A stretch of 64,000 bases of DNA from Glutamicibacter protophormiae (GCF_014647495.1 NZ_BMPH01000006.1:124001-188000), one strand, 5' to 3'; counted from the first letter of the stretch, positions 49,310 through 58,779 are shown. The notes: generated by a model not told the origin, from the letters alone. Made by a program: numbers and translations.

Positions 49310-50663
49310 CGTGCACCTCGGCGACCGCCGCGGTGAGGGCCGATCCCAGGGTCCGCAGCTGGTCCTCGGTGCAGATGTAGGGCGGCATGACGTAGACCAG
49401 GTCGCGGAAGGGGCGCACCCAGGCGCCGCGCTGGACCGCGGCGCGGGTCACCGCAGCCACCTGCACCGGTGCCTGCAGCTGGATCACCCCGACCCCGCCG
49501 AGCACACGCACCTGGCGCACGCCGGGCAGCGCCCGGGTGCCGGCCAGCGAACTGCTCAGCCCGCGTTCAAGCCGGGCGACCTGGGCTTGCCAGGGGGCCT
49601 GCCCGGGGGCGGTGCCGGCCGGCCCGGCGAGCAGGTCCAGCGAGGCGCAGGCCACCGCGCAGGCCAGCGGGTTGCCCATGAAGGTGGGCCCGTGCAGCAG
49701 CGCGGAGCCGGCGGTTCCGGCGCCCGAATCCAGCGCCGCGGCGACCGCTGCGGTGCAGAGCATCGCGGCCAGGGAGAGGTAGCCGCCGGTCAGCGCCTTG
49801 CCCACGCACATGATGTCCGGCTCGATGCCGGCGTGCTGCGCGGCGAACAGCTTGCCGGTGCGGCCGAAGCCGGTGGCGATCTCGTCGAGGATCAGCAGCA
49901 TCCGGTGCTCGTCGGCGATCTCGCGCAGCACCTGCAGCACCCGCGGCGGGTAGATGAACATGCCGCCGGCGCCCTGCAGCAGCGGCTCGCAGATGATCCC
50001 GGCCAGCGTCCCGGCGTGCTGCGCGGCCATCCGGCGGGCCCGGGTCTCCCAGAGCTGGAGCTCGTCCTCGTCGTAGATCCAGTCCCCGGCGATGGTGCGT
50101 TCGGCGGCCGGCGGGCGGGGCAGGAACAGCTGTTCGCGCGCCAGCGGGGCGAAGGCCGCGTGCATGCCGTCCACCGGGTCGCAGACGCTCATGGCGGCGA
50201 AGGTGTCGCCGTGGTAGCCGCCGCGCAGCGCCAGGAAGCGGCGGCGTTCGGGGCGGCCGCAGGCGTCCTGGTACTGCAGGGCCAGCTTCAGCGCGACCTC
50301 CACGCTGATGGATCCGGAGTCGGCCAGGAACACGTGGCGCAGGCCCTCAGGGGCCAGTTCCACCAGCCGTTCGGCCAGCTCGATGGCCGGCTGGTGGGTC
50401 AGCCCGCCGAACATCACGTGGCTGAAGGCGTCAATCTGGGCATGCGCGGCGGCATCCAGCGCCGGGTTGCGGTAGCCGTGCACCATGGACCACCAGGAGG
50501 CCATGCCGTCGATGACCCGGTGCTCGGCGCCCTGCGCGTCGCGCAGCGTGAGCTCGGCCCCGCCGGCCGCGGTGACCGCGTAGTGCGCCCCGGCATCCAG
50601 CGGCGCGTACGGGTGCCAGAGCAGCCCTGCATCCCGGGTCAGAAGGTCGGTGGCGGTTTTCAT
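49302..50663 (-). CDS. bioA: adenosylmethionine-8-amino-7-oxononanoate aminotransferase
   Basis: The class III aminotransferase makes DAPA with SAM as amino donor. It has 453 residues. It shows LWHPYAPL at the start, SWWSMVHGY (substrate site), [28 protein letters not shown], and the PLP lysine in [15 protein letters not shown] at 50661-50663 overlaps the bioB stop by four bases. Confidence 0.95.
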   Translation of the reverse strand: MKTATDLLTRDAGLLWHPYAPLDAGAHYAVTAAGGAELTLRDAQGAEHRVIDGMASWWSMVHGYRNPALDAAAHAQIDAFSHVMFGGLTHQPAIELAERLVELAPEGLRHVFLADSGSISVEVALKLALQYQDACGRPERRRFLALRGGYHGDTFAAMSVCDPVDGMHAAFAPLAREQLFLPRPPAAERTIAGDWIYDEDELQLWETRARRMAAQHAGTLAGIICEPLLQGAGGMFIYPPRVLQVLREIADEHRMLLILDEIATGFGRTGKLFAAQHAGIEPDIMCVGKALTGGYLSLAAMLCTAAVAAALDSGAGTAGSALLHGPTFMGNPLACAVACASLDLLAGPAGTAPGQAPWQAQVARLERGLSSSLAGTRALPGVRQVRVLGGVGVIQLQAPVQVAAVTRAAVQRGAWVRPFRDLVYVMPPYICTEDQLRTLGSALTAAVAEVHGE

Positions 50664-51919
50664 GCGTTCGGGCCCTGCTGGGTTCCGGCACCGCGGCGGC
50701 GCAGCACCGGTTCGCGCGCGGCGCTGGGCCCGCAGCCGGCGGCGGCGCTGCCGCAGCCGGGTGCGTCGGCGGAAGCGGACGGGCCGCAGCCGGTGCCGCA
50801 GCCGCTGGCGCAGCCCCCGGCCGGGGCTTGCTCCTCGTGGGCCGCGGCCGCGTGCGCGGCTTCGCGCAGGCGGCGGGCGACGTCTGCGGGGCTGGAGGCT
50901 TCCTGGCCCAGGACCACGAAGCCGGCGTCGGCGATCATGTCCAGGTCCTTGGCCGCGCCCTGGCCTTCGCTGGTGAGGTAGTCGCCCAGGAAGATGGAAT
51001 TGGCGACCTCCAGCGCGGTGGACTGCAGCGAGCGCAGGTGCATCTCGCGGCCGCCGGCGATGCGCAGCTCCTTGTCCGGGCAGGCCAGCCGCACCAGGGC
51101 CAGGATGCGCAGGCAGGCCAGCGGGGTGAGCAGCCAGGTGCCCTCCATGGGGGTGCCGTCGAAGGGCATCAGGAAGTTGACCGGGATGGACTCCGAGCCC
51201 AGCTCGCGCAGCGCGAAGACGGCTTCGACGAGCTGCTCGGGCGTTTCGCCCAGGCCCACGATGAGCCCGGAGCAGGAGGACAGCCCGGCGGACTGGGCCT
51301 GCTGCACGGTGTCCACCCGGTCCTGGTAGCTGTGCGAGGTGCAGATCTCCGGGTAGAGCGATTCGGAGGTGTTCAGGTTGTGGTTGTAGGCATCCGCCCC
51401 GGCGTCCTTCAGCCGGGCGGCCTGCCCGTCCTTCAGGATGCCCAGGCAGGCGCAGACCTCCACCTGCGGGTGCTCGCCCTTGAGCTGTTCCACCATGGTG
51501 GCCACGCGGTCCACGTCCCGGTCGGTGGGGCCCTTGCCGGAGGCGACCATGCAGACCCGCGAGGCGCCGCCGGCGATGCCGTAGCCGGCCTGGGCGACGG
51601 CCTCGTCAGGCTTGAGCCAGGTGTACTTCAGGATTTCGGCCTTCGAGCCCAGGCGCTGGGAGCAGTAGGTGCAGTCCTCCGGGCACAGCCCGGACTTCAG
51701 GTTGACCAGGTAGTTGACCTTGACGGTGTTGCCGAAGTGCTGGCGGCGCAGGGTGCCGGCGGCGCCGACCAGCGGCAGCGTGGCGAAGTCCGGGGTGGCC
51801 AGCACCGCCAGCGCCTCGGCTTCGGTGATCCGGTGTCCGGAGGCGATCCGGGCGGCGAGCTCGTCGGCGTCGAGGAGCGCGGGCTGGGCGGTTTCTGCGG
51901 CTGCGGTATCCAAGGTCAT
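50660..51919 (-). CDS. bioB: biotin synthase with Cys-rich tail
   Basis: The radical-SAM enzyme inserts sulfur into dethiobiotin. It has 419 residues. The Fe-S cluster motif is [11 protein letters not shown] (about residue 80), and the conserved Cys/Arg residues for the second cluster include [20 protein letters not shown] and ELRIAGGRE. The core ends near residue 345. A tail follows with five Gly-Cys units (Cys at about 370, 374, 378, 389 and 396) in a Gly/Ala/Ser context and a basic end. SD GGAAAGG precedes the ATG at 51917-51919. It is first gene of the operon, behind two BioQ-like boxes. Confidence 0.95.
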   Translation of the reverse strand: MTLDTAAAETAQPALLDADELAARIASGHRITEAEALAVLATPDFATLPLVGAAGTLRRQHFGNTVKVNYLVNLKSGLCPEDCTYCSQRLGSKAEILKYTWLKPDEAVAQAGYGIAGGASRVCMVASGKGPTDRDVDRVATMVEQLKGEHPQVEVCACLGILKDGQAARLKDAGADAYNHNLNTSESLYPEICTSHSYQDRVDTVQQAQSAGLSSCSGLIVGLGETPEQLVEAVFALRELGSESIPVNFLMPFDGTPMEGTWLLTPLACLRILALVRLACPDKELRIAGGREMHLRSLQSTALEVANSIFLGDYLTSEGQGAAKDLDMIADAGFVVLGQEASSPADVARRLREAAHAAAAHEEQAPAGGCASGCGTGCGPSASADAPGCGSAAAGCGPSAAREPVLRRRGAGTQQGPNA

Positions 51920-51992
51920 GGGGTGCCTTTCCAACGGGAGCACCGCGTCCGGATCCTGCCGGCGAGGAGAATGTTCTTCAGGCGCGGCATCC

Positions 51993-52007
51993 TTGAACGG
52001 TGTTCAA
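51993..52007 (-). promoter_or_regulatory. BioQ-type operator 1 upstream of bioB
   Basis: TTGAACGGTGTTCAA is a perfect TTGAAC-N3-GTTCAA palindrome, 74 bases before the bioB ATG. It matches the TGAAC-N3-GTTCA boxes bound by the TetR-type biotin repressor BioQ in mycobacteria. Confidence 0.8.
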
Positions 52008-52048
52008 TGTATGTTGATTACACACCGTACACCCTTGCGGGAGTTTTC

Positions 52049-52063
52049 TTGAACACCGTTCAA
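52049..52063 (-). promoter_or_regulatory. BioQ-type operator 2 upstream of bioB
   Basis: TTGAACACCGTTCAA is a second perfect palindrome, centred 56 bases from the first. The two cover the expected bioB promoter. No bioQ gene is in the window. The remaining intergenic sequence (52070-52340) shows no gene. Confidence 0.8.
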
Positions 52064-52341
52064 CTATGTGTCCCGGGCGCCGCATGCGCCGAAAAGTCCC
52101 TGCAGCCGCCGGGAGGTTTCGAGGCGCCGCGGTGTCGCGCCGGATGGGCGACGTGCTGATTTCGGCTTGATTCCAGGGGATCACGCCCGCCGCGCAGCCA
52201 TCCGCCGGGCACCTGTTCCGCCGCGCGGGGCACGCCCCGGCCGGCTGCGCGCACGCGCTTCAAAAGTGCTTCGTGTTTCGGGAGGCGATCACCCCTGAAG
52301 CCGCCGTCAATCACCGCGGAACGGCGTCCGGGCAGCAAAAA

Positions 52342-52386
52342 GCGCGCCGCGGCCCGGAAGGGAATTCCTTCCGGGCCGCGGCGCGC
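52342..52386 (-). terminator. intrinsic terminator of the HIT gene
   Basis: A perfect 20-bp inverted repeat (52342-52361 and 52367-52386) has a 5-base loop. It is followed on the minus strand by TTTTTGC and lies 35 bases after the HIT stop. It is one of the clearest terminators in the window. Confidence 0.92.
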
Positions 52387-52420
52387 CCAAGCGGCGTACC
52401 GCCTCGGGGTGGTGCCCGGC

Positions 52421-52981
52421 CTATTCGACGTCCAGCCACGCCGTAGCGATGGCTTCGCGCACCTCGGACAGGGTCTGCGGAATCGCCTTGGTCTGGGCGA
52501 TGATCGGGAAGAAGTTCCCGTCGCCGCTCCAGCGCGGCACCACGTGCTGGTGCAGGTGCGCGGCGATCCCGGCTCCCCCGGCTTCGCCCTGGTTCATGCC
52601 CAGGTTGAAGCCGGCGGGGTTGGACACCGCGCGCAGCACCCGCATCGACTTCTGCGCCAGGGCCGCCATTTCCGCGGTTTCCTCCAGCGTGATGTCGGTG
52701 TAGTTCGGCACGTGGCGGTACGGGCAGATCAGCAAGTGCCCCGGGTTGTAGGGGAACAAGTTCAGGATCACGAAGCAGGTTTCCCCGCGGTGCACGATCA
52801 GCGCCTCGCCGTCGGTGCGGCCCGGGCCGGCGCAGAAGGGGCAGCTCGCCTCGTCCTTGACCTGGTCCTGGCCGCCCTTGATGTAGGCCATCCGGTAGGG
52901 AGTCCACAAGCGTTGGAACGAGTCGGGCACGCCGGCGAGTTCGAAATCGTCGGTGACCTGTGCGTCCTGCGGATACTGCAT
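52421..52981 (-). CDS. HIT-family nucleotide hydrolase/transferase
   Basis: The protein has 186 residues. The histidine triad is HLHQHVVPRW (about 140-149). An N-terminal extension carries SCPFCAGPG, a Cys pair usual in the actinobacterial HIT protein next to thrS, whose mycobacterial orthologue is an AP4A phosphorylase. PYRHVPNYTDITLEE is a further landmark. It is 28 bases after thrS on the same strand, so the two are cotranscribed. Confidence 0.92.
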   Translation of the reverse strand: MQYPQDAQVTDDFELAGVPDSFQRLWTPYRMAYIKGGQDQVKDEASCPFCAGPGRTDGEALIVHRGETCFVILNLFPYNPGHLLICPYRHVPNYTDITLEETAEMAALAQKSMRVLRAVSNPAGFNLGMNQGEAGGAGIAAHLHQHVVPRWSGDGNFFPIIAQTKAIPQTLSEVREAIATAWLDVE

Positions 52982-53009
52982 GCTGGTGGACTCCCTTGTT
53001 GCGGTGTGC

Positions 53010-55025
53010 TTAGTTGTTGTTGTCGCGGCTCTTGATGGCGGTCACGATGCGGGCAACCGCCTCGTCGACCGGCACCTGGTTGTCCTGGCTGCCATCGCGG
53101 AAACGGAAGGAGACCGCGTTGGCTTCGGAATCCTCGCCGCCGGCGATGAGCACAAACGGGATCTTCTCCTTGGACGCATTGCGGATCTTCTTCGGGAAGC
53201 GATCCGAGGAGTCATCCAGCTCCACGCGTACGCCGGCGGCCTTGAGCTTCGCGACGACCTCGGCGAGGTAGTCGTTGAAGGCCTCGGCCACCGGAATGGC
53301 GCGGACCTGCACCGGGGCAAGCCAGGCCGGGAAGGCGCCGGCGTAGTGCTCGGTGAGCACACCCAGGAAGCGTTCGATCGACCCGAACTTGGCGGCGTGG
53401 ATCATCACCGGCTCCTGGCGGGAGCCGTCGGCGGCCTGGTACTCCAGGCCGAAGCGTGCCGGCTGGTTGAAGTCGTACTGCACGGTGCCCATCTGCCAGG
53501 TGCGGCCGATGGCGTCCTTGGCCTGGACCGAGATCTTCGGGCCGTAGAACGCCGCGCCGCCCGGGTCGGCGACCAGCTCGACGCCGGTTTCGGTGGCCAC
53601 GCGCTCCAGCACCGCGGTGGCTTCCGCCCACTGCTCGTCGGAGCCGATGAACTTGTCCGACTCCGGATCGCGGGTGGACAACTCCAGGTAGAAGTCGTCC
53701 AGGCCGAAGTCCTTGAGCAGGGACAGCATGAAGTTCAGCAGGTGCTCGACCTCGGCCGGGGCCTGCTCCTTGGTGACGTAGGAGTGCGAGTCGTCCTGGG
53801 CGAAGCCGCGCACGCGGGTCAGGCCGTGGACCACGCCGGACTTCTCGTAGCGGTAGACGTGGCCGAACTCGAACAGGCGCAGCGGCAGTTCGCGGTAGGA
53901 GCGTCCGCGGCCGCGGAAGATCAGGTTGTGCATCGGGCAGTTCATGGCCTTCAGGCGGTATTCCTGGCCCTGCTTGGTGATGTTGCCGTCTTCGTCGCGC
54001 TCTTCATCGATGTGCAGCGCCGGGAACATGGTGTCCGCGTAGTACGGCAGGTGGCCCGAGGTGTGGAACAGCCCGTCCTTGGAGATGTGCGGGGTGCCCA
54101 CGTACTGGAAGCCTTCTTCCACGTGGCGGTCGCGCACGTAGTCTTCCATCTCGCGCTTGATGATGCCGCCCTTGGGGTGGAACACCGGCAGGCCCGAGCC
54201 CAGCTCGTCCGGGAAGGAGAACAGGTCCAGCTCGGCGCCCAGCTTGCGGTGGTCGCGGCGCTCGGCCTCGGCCAGGCGCTCCTGGTAGGCCTTCAGGTCT
54301 TCCTTGGTCGGCCAGGCGGTGCCGTAGATGCGCTGCAGCTGCTTGTTCTTTTCGCTGCCCAGCCAGTAGGCGGCGGCCGAACGGGTCAGCGAGAAGGCGT
54401 TCTTGATCAGCTTGGTGTTCGGCAGGTGCGGGCCGCGGCACAGGTCCTTCCAGACCGTTTCGCCGGACTTGCGGTCCACGTTGTCGTAAATGGTGGTTTC
54501 GCCGGCGGCGACCTCGACGGTCACGCCTTCGCCGGAGGTGTCGGCCGAATCGGCCTTGGCCAGCAGCTCGCACTTGTACGGCTCGTTGACCATCTCGGCC
54601 TTGGCCTCCTGGGGGGAGACCTCGCGGCGGGCGAAGAGCTGGTTCTGGTTGACGATCTTGAGCATCATCTTTTCCAGCTGCTTCAGGTCTTCGGGGGTGA
54701 ACGGCTCGTCCACGTCGAAGTCGAAGTAGAAGCCGTCGGTGATGTACGGGCCGATGCCTAGCTTGGCATCGGGACGCAGCTGCTGCACCGCCTGGGCCAT
54801 CACGTGGGCGGTCGAGTGGCGCAACACCTCCAGACCCTCGGGGTCGGCGATGGTTACCTGGGTGACAGTGGTTCCGGCTTCGAGTTCGCGGGACAGGTCT
54901 CGCAGTACGCCGTCGACGTGCATGACTACCACGTCTTTGTCCTTGGCGAAGAACTGCAAACCGGTCGTTCCCGCGTCCACCTGTACCTGCTCGCCGTCGA
55001 TGGTGAGAGTCAGCTGCTCGCTCAT
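53010..55025 (-). CDS. thrS: threonyl-tRNA synthetase
   Basis: The class II synthetase has 671 residues. It has the TGS domain (1-65), the editing N2 domain with [14 protein letters not shown] (HxxxH), a catalytic core with zinc ligands in MNCPMHN (Cys) and QDDSHSYV (His), motif 3 with [14 protein letters not shown], and a C-terminal anticodon domain. ATG at 55023-55025 is the family N-terminus. No T-box leader is visible upstream. Confidence 0.98.
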   Translation of the reverse strand: MSEQLTLTIDGEQVQVDAGTTGLQFFAKDKDVVVMHVDGVLRDLSRELEAGTTVTQVTIADPEGLEVLRHSTAHVMAQAVQQLRPDAKLGIGPYITDGFYFDFDVDEPFTPEDLKQLEKMMLKIVNQNQLFARREVSPQEAKAEMVNEPYKCELLAKADSADTSGEGVTVEVAAGETTIYDNVDRKSGETVWKDLCRGPHLPNTKLIKNAFSLTRSAAAYWLGSEKNKQLQRIYGTAWPTKEDLKAYQERLAEAERRDHRKLGAELDLFSFPDELGSGLPVFHPKGGIIKREMEDYVRDRHVEEGFQYVGTPHISKDGLFHTSGHLPYYADTMFPALHIDEERDEDGNITKQGQEYRLKAMNCPMHNLIFRGRGRSYRELPLRLFEFGHVYRYEKSGVVHGLTRVRGFAQDDSHSYVTKEQAPAEVEHLLNFMLSLLKDFGLDDFYLELSTRDPESDKFIGSDEQWAEATAVLERVATETGVELVADPGGAAFYGPKISVQAKDAIGRTWQMGTVQYDFNQPARFGLEYQAADGSRQEPVMIHAAKFGSIERFLGVLTEHYAGAFPAWLAPVQVRAIPVAEAFNDYLAEVVAKLKAAGVRVELDDSSDRFPKKIRNASKEKIPFVLIAGGEDSEANAVSFRFRDGSQDNQVPVDEAVARIVTAIKSRDNNN

Positions 55026-55133
55026 GAGATCGGGTTCTACCTTTCAATCTGTGATGGCTTCATAGCTTGTGGCATACCTTGGCCACAGCCAGCCAGAACC
55101 CAGTTTAGTTCAGCATCGCCCCGCGCAACCGGT

Positions 55134-55781
55134 TCACTTCGGCTTTTGTGTCGATTGTCCGGCCGAGTGTGACCCGTTCAACAGCTCATCGGCCGAGAGC
55201 AGCCCCGAGTAGTGCCACAGCTTGCGCTCGGAGATCGGCTGCGCGGTGGCGACCTTCCCGTTCTCCTGGTCCTTGCGGAAGGCGGGGATCACCTGGTCCA
55301 GCCGGCGTTGCAGTTCCTGGCGCTCGTCATCGGTGAGCATCAGGTTGCTGGTGCTCAGCTGCGCCAGGTCCTCCCGGATCTCGCCGCCGTCGTACCACTG
55401 CTGGGCGTGGGCCAGCGTGGCTTCGAGGCGCCGCTGCTCGTCGTGGATGACCTGCCCGAGATAGGCGTTCATGGCGGTGGCCGAACCGTCTTCGCTGCGG
55501 TCCGCAGGCTGGCCCGTGGTGTAGCCGGTGGCGGCCGGACGCCAGACGCGGTCGCGCTTGTCGCGAGCCAGCTCCGGGGCTTCCTCGATCATCTCCGCCT
55601 TGGCCAGCTCGCGCAGGTGGAAGCTGACCTTGTTCGGCGCGAGGCCCAGCAGCTCCCCGATGTCCGAGGCCCGCCCGGTGCGCATGGCCGCCAGCGCGTC
55701 GAAGATCTGCCGGCGCAGCGGGTTGGCCATGGCCTTGAGCATGGGAGTGGTGAACGTGACGTTCGACTGTGGTTGCGTCAT
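55134..55781 (-). CDS. ArsR-like winged-helix transcriptional regulator
   Basis: The protein has 215 residues. The N-terminal wHTH is PMLKAMANPLRRQIFDALAA and SDIGELLGLAPNKVSFHLRELA (about 13-60). The helical C-terminal half with many Arg/Gln/Glu is probably for ligand or dimerisation (the helix_turn_helix_5-type architecture of MFS-linked regulators). ATG at 55779-55781 has no SD. A possible promoter (TTGTGC-17-TGTTAT) would place transcription start at or just before the ATG, so the mRNA may be leaderless. It is divergent from the MFS gene. Confidence 0.85.
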   Translation of the reverse strand: MTQPQSNVTFTTPMLKAMANPLRRQIFDALAAMRTGRASDIGELLGLAPNKVSFHLRELAKAEMIEEAPELARDKRDRVWRPAATGYTTGQPADRSEDGSATAMNAYLGQVIHDEQRRLEATLAHAQQWYDGGEIREDLAQLSTSNLMLTDDERQELQRRLDQVIPAFRKDQENGKVATAQPISERKLWHYSGLLSADELLNGSHSAGQSTQKPK

Positions 55782-55802
55782 GGATTCAGCATAACAATTG
55801 CC

Positions 55803-55842
55803 CAAATAAAGTTGCACAAGTTCTATTGCGCAACTTTATTTG
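55803..55842. promoter_or_regulatory. operator palindrome between regulator and MFS gene
   Basis: Perfect 13-bp inverted arms, CAAATAAAGTTGC (55803-55815) and GCAACTTTATTTG (55830-55842), are 14 bases apart. They cover both divergent promoters, so the regulator likely represses itself and the transporter. Confidence 0.8.
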
Positions 55843-55860
55843 CGGGTTTATGGTGGGTGC

Positions 55861-57441
55861 ATGACCACGGACCAGACGACTCCCCTGCTGCAGCCGCAGA
55901 CGGCCGGCGCCGGCGCACAACGGCTGCCGGCGTTGCGGCGCCAGCGCAGCTACCGCATCTGGTGGGTTGCCGATACCACTGCCCTGCTGGCCGGCGGCAT
56001 CTATGCCTTCGTGCTGCCGCTGATCCTGCTGGCGCTGACCGGTTCGCCGGTGCAGGCCGGAACCCTGGCGGCGGTGGGCCTGGCCGCGCGGGCCAGCCTG
56101 ACGCTGCTGGGCGGTTCCGCGGCCGACCGTTCCGACCGGGCGCGAATGATGCTCCTGGGCGGTATTTGCGGTGCGGCGCTCACCTCGGCACTGGCAGTGG
56201 CCAGTTTCAGCGGGTCGCTGGGCGTCGCGGTGTTGTGCGTCGCCCATGTGCTCATGGAGCTGCGCGGAGGCTACTTCGGCACCGTCACGAATGCGGCGCT
56301 GAAGGACGTGGTCCATCCCAAGCAGCTGGGACGCGCCATGGCGGCGAACCAGGGGCGCGATTCGGCGCTCATGCTGGGCGCTGCCCCGCTGGGCGGACTG
56401 CTGCTCGGACTGGGAGCAGGTTTTGCCCTGCTGGCCGTCAGCTTCCTGCAGCTGCTCGCCGCTGCTTCGGGATTCGCGCTGCGCGGGCCGTTGCGCGCAG
56501 CTGAAGCCGGTTCCAGGCCCGTGGAAAACTCCCCTGCTGGCAGCGCGCAGGTCTCCCCCGGCATCGCGGCGGGCATGCGGTGGTGTTTCGCCAAACCTCA
56601 GCTGCGCAGCCTGTTGATCCTGATTACCGTCATCAATATCGGAACCAACGGGCTGAACACCACGTTGATCTACGGATTGCAGCAGCGCGGCGAGGCCCCT
56701 TGGGTGATCGGACTGGTATCCACGTTCATGGGACTGGGCATGTTCGCCGGGTCGCTGTTCGCCGGACGCCTGATCGAGAAGGTCCGGACCGGGGTGCTGG
56801 CCTGCAGCTGCCTGAGCGTCCTGGGCGGCGCGATGCTGCTCATGGGCTTCAACACCCACCTGGTCTGGCTGGGCACCATGCTGCTGGTCGCCTTCCTCAG
56901 CGTCCCGGCGCTGAACGCGTCGGTCGGAGGCTATTTCATGGCGGTGGTCCCGCGGGAGATGGCAGGACGCGCCAATTCGCTGATCTTGTTCATGGCGCTG
57001 TCGGCTTTGCCGCTGGCGCCGTTTCTCACCGGGCTCGGCCTGCAATGGCTGGGCATGGGGCCGACGCTGGTGTTCTTCAGCTCCCTGGTGATCGTTGCAA
57101 CCGTCGCCGCCTGGTGCTCACGGCATGTGCGCGGCATCCCGCACCCGGATCGCTGGACCAGCGAACCGGCGAGCGCAAATTCTCAGATCGAAGCGGAGGC
57201 GAGGGAATCTGCAGACGTGATGTCTGCAGAGGGCGAGCTGCCGCAGGTTCAAGGAGAAGTGACCATGAAAAACAATCCAGCCCCAGAATCATCGGCGTCC
57301 GCCGGCCGGCTCGGCTTGCGGCGCATTCCCAGCAGCGTGCAACGCCACCATCATGCCCCGAGCCGAATGGATCAGGAGTTTCGTGCCCAGCGTGATCGCA
57401 ATTTGTCCTCGCCGCGCAATGAGCAGTGGATCTACCTGTAA
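55861..57441 (+). CDS. MFS efflux transporter with long C-terminal tail
   Basis: The protein has 526 residues. Twelve membrane helices run between about 30 and 420. The A-like motif GGSAADRSDRARMML lies after helix 2, and charged loops follow the usual drug/DHA1-type pattern. The tail of about 100 polar residues after helix 12 is unusual. It contains at residue 469 (57265) an ATG preceded by AAGGAGAAGTGACC, a strong SD. The transporter is controlled by the divergent ArsR-like protein. The substrate is unknown. Confidence 0.87.
   Translation: MTTDQTTPLLQPQTAGAGAQRLPALRRQRSYRIWWVADTTALLAGGIYAFVLPLILLALTGSPVQAGTLAAVGLAARASLTLLGGSAADRSDRARMMLLGGICGAALTSALAVASFSGSLGVAVLCVAHVLMELRGGYFGTVTNAALKDVVHPKQLGRAMAANQGRDSALMLGAAPLGGLLLGLGAGFALLAVSFLQLLAAASGFALRGPLRAAEAGSRPVENSPAGSAQVSPGIAAGMRWCFAKPQLRSLLILITVINIGTNGLNTTLIYGLQQRGEAPWVIGLVSTFMGLGMFAGSLFAGRLIEKVRTGVLACSCLSVLGGAMLLMGFNTHLVWLGTMLLVAFLSVPALNASVGGYFMAVVPREMAGRANSLILFMALSALPLAPFLTGLGLQWLGMGPTLVFFSSLVIVATVAAWCSRHVRGIPHPDRWTSEPASANSQIEAEARESADVMSAEGELPQVQGEVTMKNNPAPESSASAGRLGLRRIPSSVQRHHHAPSRMDQEFRAQRDRNLSSPRNEQWIYL
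57265..57441 (+). CDS. possible separate 58-residue peptide, in frame inside the MFS tail
   Basis: ATG at 57265 has a near-perfect SD (AAGGAG, eight bases before it). The product would be MKNNPAPESSASAGRLGLRR and onward to NEQWIYL. It is basic and His/Arg/Ser-rich with no signal peptide. It shares frame and stop with the MFS gene, so it would be either an internal translation product or merely the end of the transporter. Not called with certainty. Confidence 0.3.
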   Translation: MKNNPAPESSASAGRLGLRRIPSSVQRHHHAPSRMDQEFRAQRDRNLSSPRNEQWIYL

Positions 57442-57528
57442 GGGCTTCGGCAAACTTCAACACTAGCTCTTGCCCAGTTTCGATGTACTCGAAGCACCAG
57501 CATCCCGCGGGTGACACCTGGGTCAGCC

Positions 57529-57566
57529 AGAGCTGCCCCTGTCAAGACATTGACAGGGGTGGCTCT
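57529..57566. terminator. hairpin after the MFS gene
   Basis: CCCCTGTCAA and TTGACAGGGG (57536-57545 and 57550-57559) pair perfectly with a 4-base loop. The stem is extended by AGAGC/GCTCT at 57529-57533 and 57562-57566. It lies 88 bases after the MFS stop and 41 before the VOC gene. Confidence 0.6.
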
Positions 57567-57606
57567 GCCTCTATCATTCGAGGTCAACGCACCCTAGTCT
57601 GGTGAT

Positions 57607-58047
57607 ATGAACAAGTCGGCCCCGCCGACCATCAGCGCGATCACCCTCGGCGTGCGTGATGTCGGTGCTTCAACCAGGTTCTATACCGAGGGACTGGGTT
57701 TCGAGCTGGTGCAGCCGGCCCACCCGGAGATTGCCTTTGTCCGTGCCGGGCATTCCTTGATGCTGGCCTTGTGGGACATTGCGCAGATGCCCAGCGAGTA
57801 CGGTGACATCGGGCACGGCGAGAAGGCTCCCCCGGTTTCGCTGGGGCACAATGTGCATACCGACGCGGAGGTTGAACAGCTCTACCGGCGAGCGCTTGAT
57901 GCCGGTGCCCAATCCGTCACGGCCCCTACGGTGCAGCCGTGGGGCGGGATGAGCGCCTGCGTGGCCGACCCGGACGGGTTCCGCTGGGATTTCGTGCACA
58001 ATCCATCATTTGTCATTGATGCGGACGGGCACGTGTCCTCCGTATAG
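57607..58047 (+). CDS. VOC/glyoxalase-fold protein
   Basis: The protein has 146 residues with two beta-alpha-beta-beta-beta units: ITLGVRDVGASTRFYTEGLG at the start and FRWDFVHNP at the end. The likely metal ligands are not the full glyoxalase I set, so a binding, lyase or resistance role is equally possible. It starts ATG 57607 and is 49 bases upstream of the HAD gene. Confidence 0.85.
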   Translation: MNKSAPPTISAITLGVRDVGASTRFYTEGLGFELVQPAHPEIAFVRAGHSLMLALWDIAQMPSEYGDIGHGEKAPPVSLGHNVHTDAEVEQLYRRALDAGAQSVTAPTVQPWGGMSACVADPDGFRWDFVHNPSFVIDADGHVSSV

Positions 58048-58095
58048 CGAATGAGCGTTTTCCCCGTGCCCAGTAGGACAGGGGAAGATGAACCC

Positions 58096-58779
58096 ATGCC
58101 CTCGCACATTTATTTTGATTTCTTCGGCACCTTGGTGCGCTATGACCCCTCGATCCTGCCGAGCGCGTTCAACGCTCCGCTGGAATTTGCGCGCAGGGCT
58201 TCGGCTCGGGTGGGCCAGGCAGAAGCCGATGCGTTGTGGACTCGCGCATGGGACGAGCTGGACTCGGCGGCGCACCGCTCCGGGCGTGAGTGTTCGATGC
58301 TGCAGATCGCCCGGCGCTATTGGGAGCTGCTGGGTTCTCCGACTATCGGCGAGGGCGAGCTTGCCCGCCTGGTGCGGGAGTATCTTGCGGTGTGGAGCGC
58401 TCAGGTTGCCCCCGCTGCCGATGTCCGGTCCTGTTTGCAGGATCTCTGCGCAGACCATGTGCTGAGCGTGGTGAGCAATACCCACGATGCGGCGCTGGTG
58501 CCGCGGCTGCTGCGCGAGCTGCAGTTGGATACATATTTCGATCGGGTCTTCACCTCCATAGAGCTGGGGTGGCGCAAGCCTCACCGGCAGATCTTCCGGA
58601 TGGTGCTGGATGCGCATGGTATCGCTGCGCAGGATGCGGTGTTTGTGGGAGATAACTGGGATGCGGACATCCGGGGCCCGCAAGCGGTCGGGATGCGCGC
58701 CTGCTATGTCGGCGCGCGGGAGCGGGGCCGGGAACCGGTTTCGCTCGCACAGCTGCCCGGCGTGGTTCGCGGAGCCTGA
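58096..58779 (+). CDS. HAD-superfamily hydrolase (haloacid dehalogenase-like)
   Basis: The protein has 227 residues. Motif I is IYFDFFGTLVRYDP, motif II VVSNTHDAAL, motif III GWRKPHRQIFRMV and motif IV VGDNWDADIRGPQAVG. Phe-Gly in motif I and the cap structure place it near YjjG/YihX-type phosphatases. ATG at 58096 is preceded by GGGGAAG. It is convergent with dnaE2, stops 30 bases apart. Confidence 0.88.
   Translation: MPSHIYFDFFGTLVRYDPSILPSAFNAPLEFARRASARVGQAEADALWTRAWDELDSAAHRSGRECSMLQIARRYWELLGSPTIGEGELARLVREYLAVWSAQVAPAADVRSCLQDLCADHVLSVVSNTHDAALVPRLLRELQLDTYFDRVFTSIELGWRKPHRQIFRMVLDAHGIAAQDAVFVGDNWDADIRGPQAVGMRACYVGARERGREPVSLAQLPGVVRGA

Noticed and set aside
55026-55133. T-box or other riboswitch before thrS
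   Set aside because: The 108-base leader has no T-box sequence or specifier-like hairpin. Actinobacterial T-boxes are mainly at ileS.
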